Assembly (NCBI GenBank): GCA_934463115.1
Contig: CAKSIN010000038.1
Location: forward strand, 1 to 14,383
Direction of reading: 5' to 3'
Length of the DNA: 14,383 nucleotides
From: an uncultured Clostridia bacterium
GTDB taxonomy: Bacteria; Bacillota; Clostridia; UMGS1810
In this document: one piece after another, positions 13,135 through 14,383 of the stretch
Numbering within the stretch: the stretch's first letter is position 1
Layout: each line of letters opens with the position of its first letter
Notes under the pieces: model-generated
The model's database searches: none
Seen by the model: the letters and a program-made list of their open reading frames with translations, nothing else
Told to the model about the DNA's origin: nothing
Position numbers and translations under genes: made by a program

Positions 13135-13147
13135 AAAACTCCCCCCC
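13135..13147 (-). promoter_or_regulatory. Ribosome binding site with a seven-G tract
   Basis: The - strand reads AAAAGGGGGGGAGTTTTATG. The Shine-Dalgarno GGGGAG includes a run of seven G (13141-13147), a site prone to slippage that would change SD length or spacing. Confidence 0.55.
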
Positions 13148-13165
13148 TTTTATTTTTCTACGGAA

Positions 13166-13195
13166 ATTATACCATTATATGGCATTTTGTGTCAA
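13166..13195 (-). promoter_or_regulatory. Near-consensus promoter of the zinc-ribbon envelope cluster
   Basis: On the - strand, TTGACA (13190-13195) and TATAAT (13166-13171) are 18 bp apart. The spacer holds an 11-bp near-palindrome, CCAT-TAT-ATGG (13172-13182), right next to the -10, where a repressor could bind. No second strong promoter is obvious within the four-gene cluster. Confidence 0.75.
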
Positions 13196-13289
13196 TTATT
13201 TTGTGCAATATTTGTCTGATAGCACATAGCTTTGTAAATTATAAACGAATTTATGCAGTAAGATATGTGACTTTTTTCGTAAGATGAGA

Positions 13290-13318
13290 TTGAAAAAATC
13301 AAGTTGGTGATGTATAAT
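13290..13318 (+). promoter_or_regulatory. Predicted promoter of the EamA transporter
   Basis: TTGAAA at 13290-13295 and TATAAT at 13313-13318 are 17 bp apart. It is divergent from the zinc-ribbon cluster promoter, about 95 bp away. The bases between are AT-rich, and I see no other feature in them. Confidence 0.75.
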
Positions 13319-13344
13319 CTAATTATTGCCACGGGGGTGTTTAA

Positions 13345-14265
13345 ATGAATAAAAATACAATGCAGAAAAATTCGGTTATATTTATTATGGCGGCAATAAG
13401 CTGCTTTTTGTGGGGAAGCGCTTTCCCGTGCATAAAGGTCGGATATGAAATGTTCGGCATAGACAGCTCGGACACAGCAACACAGATACTTTTTGCCGGT
13501 GTTCGCTTTACGCTTGCCGGAATACTGACAATTGCTATGGGCAGCGCCGCATCGCGCAAATTTATGCGCCCGAACAAAGAATCCGCTCCCAAAATTTTGC
13601 TGATATCGTTTTTTCAGACAATTCTGCAATACTTCTTTTTCTACATAGGTCTTGCAAAAACAACCGGTGTAAACGCATCGATAGTGGAAGCGTCCGGGAC
13701 ATTTTTTGCGATTCTGATATCGAGCCTTATATTCAAAATGGAACGGCTGAGTCTGTGTAAAGTGCTCGGGTGCGTGCTGGGATTTGCCGGAGTTGTGCTC
13801 GTTAAGGCAGGCGGCAAAATATCGGTAAATGCACTCGGTGACACCTTTGTACTGTTTTCAACAATCAGCTATGCGCTCTCATCGGTGTGCACCAAACGGT
13901 TTTCGGATAAAATAAACCCGGTTTGCATAAGCAGATATCAATTTCTTTTCGGCGGCATGGTAATGACCGTCGGTGCACTCGCATTCGGCGGCAGACTCGC
14001 CCCGCTAAACTTTCAGAGGACAGCAATGCTTTTGTACTTGGCACTTGTCTCTGCCGTTGCATATTCGCTGTGGGGAATACTGCTGAAATTCAACCGCGTT
14101 TCAAGAGTTACCGTGTACGGATTTTTAAATCCGTTGTTCGGTGTTCTGCTGTCTGCCGTTATGCTGCATGAGGGTTATTCGTTCGGGTTAAACCATGCTG
14201 CGGCACTGATAATGGTTTGCGCGGGTATATATATCGTAAATTCAAAATTTGCGGAAACAAAGTGA
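13345..14265 (+). CDS. EamA/DMT-family transporter
   Basis: A 306-residue inner-membrane protein with about ten predicted helices in two EamA repeats. The first begins at FIMAAISCFLWGSAFPCIKVG (~13-33), the second near FVLFSTISYALSSVCTKRF (~168-186). The marker segments WGSAFP, GVNASIVEASGTFFAILIS and the C-terminal FLNPLFGVLLSAVMLHEG are typical of drug/metabolite exporters, in the last case matching the usual PVxxxLLxxLxLGE pattern. The substrate cannot be inferred. ATG 13345 follows GGGGGTG at 13333-13339; a second Met at residue 6 has no better site. The gene has its own promoter and is not visibly tied to its neighbours. Confidence 0.93.
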   Translation: MNKNTMQKNSVIFIMAAISCFLWGSAFPCIKVGYEMFGIDSSDTATQILFAGVRFTLAGILTIAMGSAASRKFMRPNKESAPKILLISFFQTILQYFFFYIGLAKTTGVNASIVEASGTFFAILISSLIFKMERLSLCKVLGCVLGFAGVVLVKAGGKISVNALGDTFVLFSTISYALSSVCTKRFSDKINPVCISRYQFLFGGMVMTVGALAFGGRLAPLNFQRTAMLLYLALVSAVAYSLWGILLKFNRVSRVTVYGFLNPLFGVLLSAVMLHEGYSFGLNHAAALIMVCAGIYIVNSKFAETK

Positions 14266-14294
14266 CGCGAATTCAAACAATAGCAATTACCGGC

Positions 14295-14316
14295 GGAACG
14301 ACACATAGGTCGTTCC
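14295..14316. terminator. Hairpin after the EamA transporter, weak terminator candidate
   Basis: GGAACGAC (14295-14302) pairs perfectly with GTCGTTCC (14309-14316) across a 6-base loop. No T-run follows, so termination is uncertain. A weaker pair, TGTGATT (14333-14339) with AATCACA (14352-14358), lies just beyond. The stretch 14317-14383 holds no gene I can support. Confidence 0.4.
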
Positions 14317-14383
14317 CTCGTATAATATACATTGTGATTATTTTTCAAGAAAATCACATAAAAAACTTGTTATCTCATAAGCC

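Noticed and set aside
14175..14357. Short - strand frame at the right edge
   Set aside because: It overlaps the EamA gene end antisense, has no ribosome binding site and no recognisable sequence.

Overview
The window looks like chromosomal DNA from an anaerobic, low-to-moderate GC Firmicute of the class Clostridia, probably a gut Oscillospirales/Ruminococcaceae-type organism. The grounds are fermentative glycyl-radical metabolism, AGGAGG-type ribosome binding sites, consensus sigma-A promoters, a Clostridia-like glutamate dehydrogenase and hairpin-rich repeats of the kind common in gut Clostridia. This assignment is an inference; no rRNA or other marker gene is present.

Left part (1-3174, + strand) is core metabolism. 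The 3' end of a pyruvate formate-lyase gene stops before its glycyl-radical domain. That domain is encoded by a separate 79-codon gene with its own ribosome binding site, so the enzyme is naturally split in two. The pyruvate formate-lyase activating enzyme follows, then glutamate dehydrogenase with its own promoter and a strong terminator.

Next (3175-4836) is a membrane-anchored LysM/G5/M23 peptidoglycan hydrolase. Its promoter is preceded by an exact match to the WalR (YycF) box, and a 15-bp hairpin follows the gene.

4837-5220 carries a candidate type I toxin-antitoxin locus. It has a consensus promoter, an SD-sequestering leader, a 22-codon hydrophobic peptide with a strong ribosome binding site, a bidirectional terminator, and a perfect TTGACA-17-TATAAT promoter firing an antisense RNA back into that terminator.

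5236-6969 (- strand) is a DNA alkylation repair operon: AlkA-type glycosylase, O6-alkylguanine-DNA alkyltransferase and an HD-domain protein. A good promoter lies at 7011-7039.

7040-8409 has no credible gene. It holds three tandem units of about 456-487 bp, each with a ~233-bp long-palindrome element. Two units also carry a ~93-bp hairpin-cluster repeat. The third palindrome differs in sequence from the first two but keeps its base pairing, and its right end supplies the last codons and stop of the neighbouring gene.

8389-13134 (- strand) is a four-gene cluster that appears to be one envelope operon, in transcription order: a TcaA/YvbJ-like zinc-ribbon membrane protein; a zinc-ribbon, hexapeptide-repeat, Yip1-like membrane protein; a double zinc-ribbon protein with an extracytoplasmic beta-lactamase-fold domain in which every catalytic motif is degenerate; and a paralogous serine hydrolase with intact SxxK, SDN and KTG motifs but no recognisable Glu166. 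The pairing of an apparently dead and an apparently live beta-lactamase-fold protein, in a cluster where three of four members carry cytoplasmic zinc ribbons, is the best candidate here for an undescribed system. A divergent EamA-family transporter (13345-14265, + strand) ends the window.
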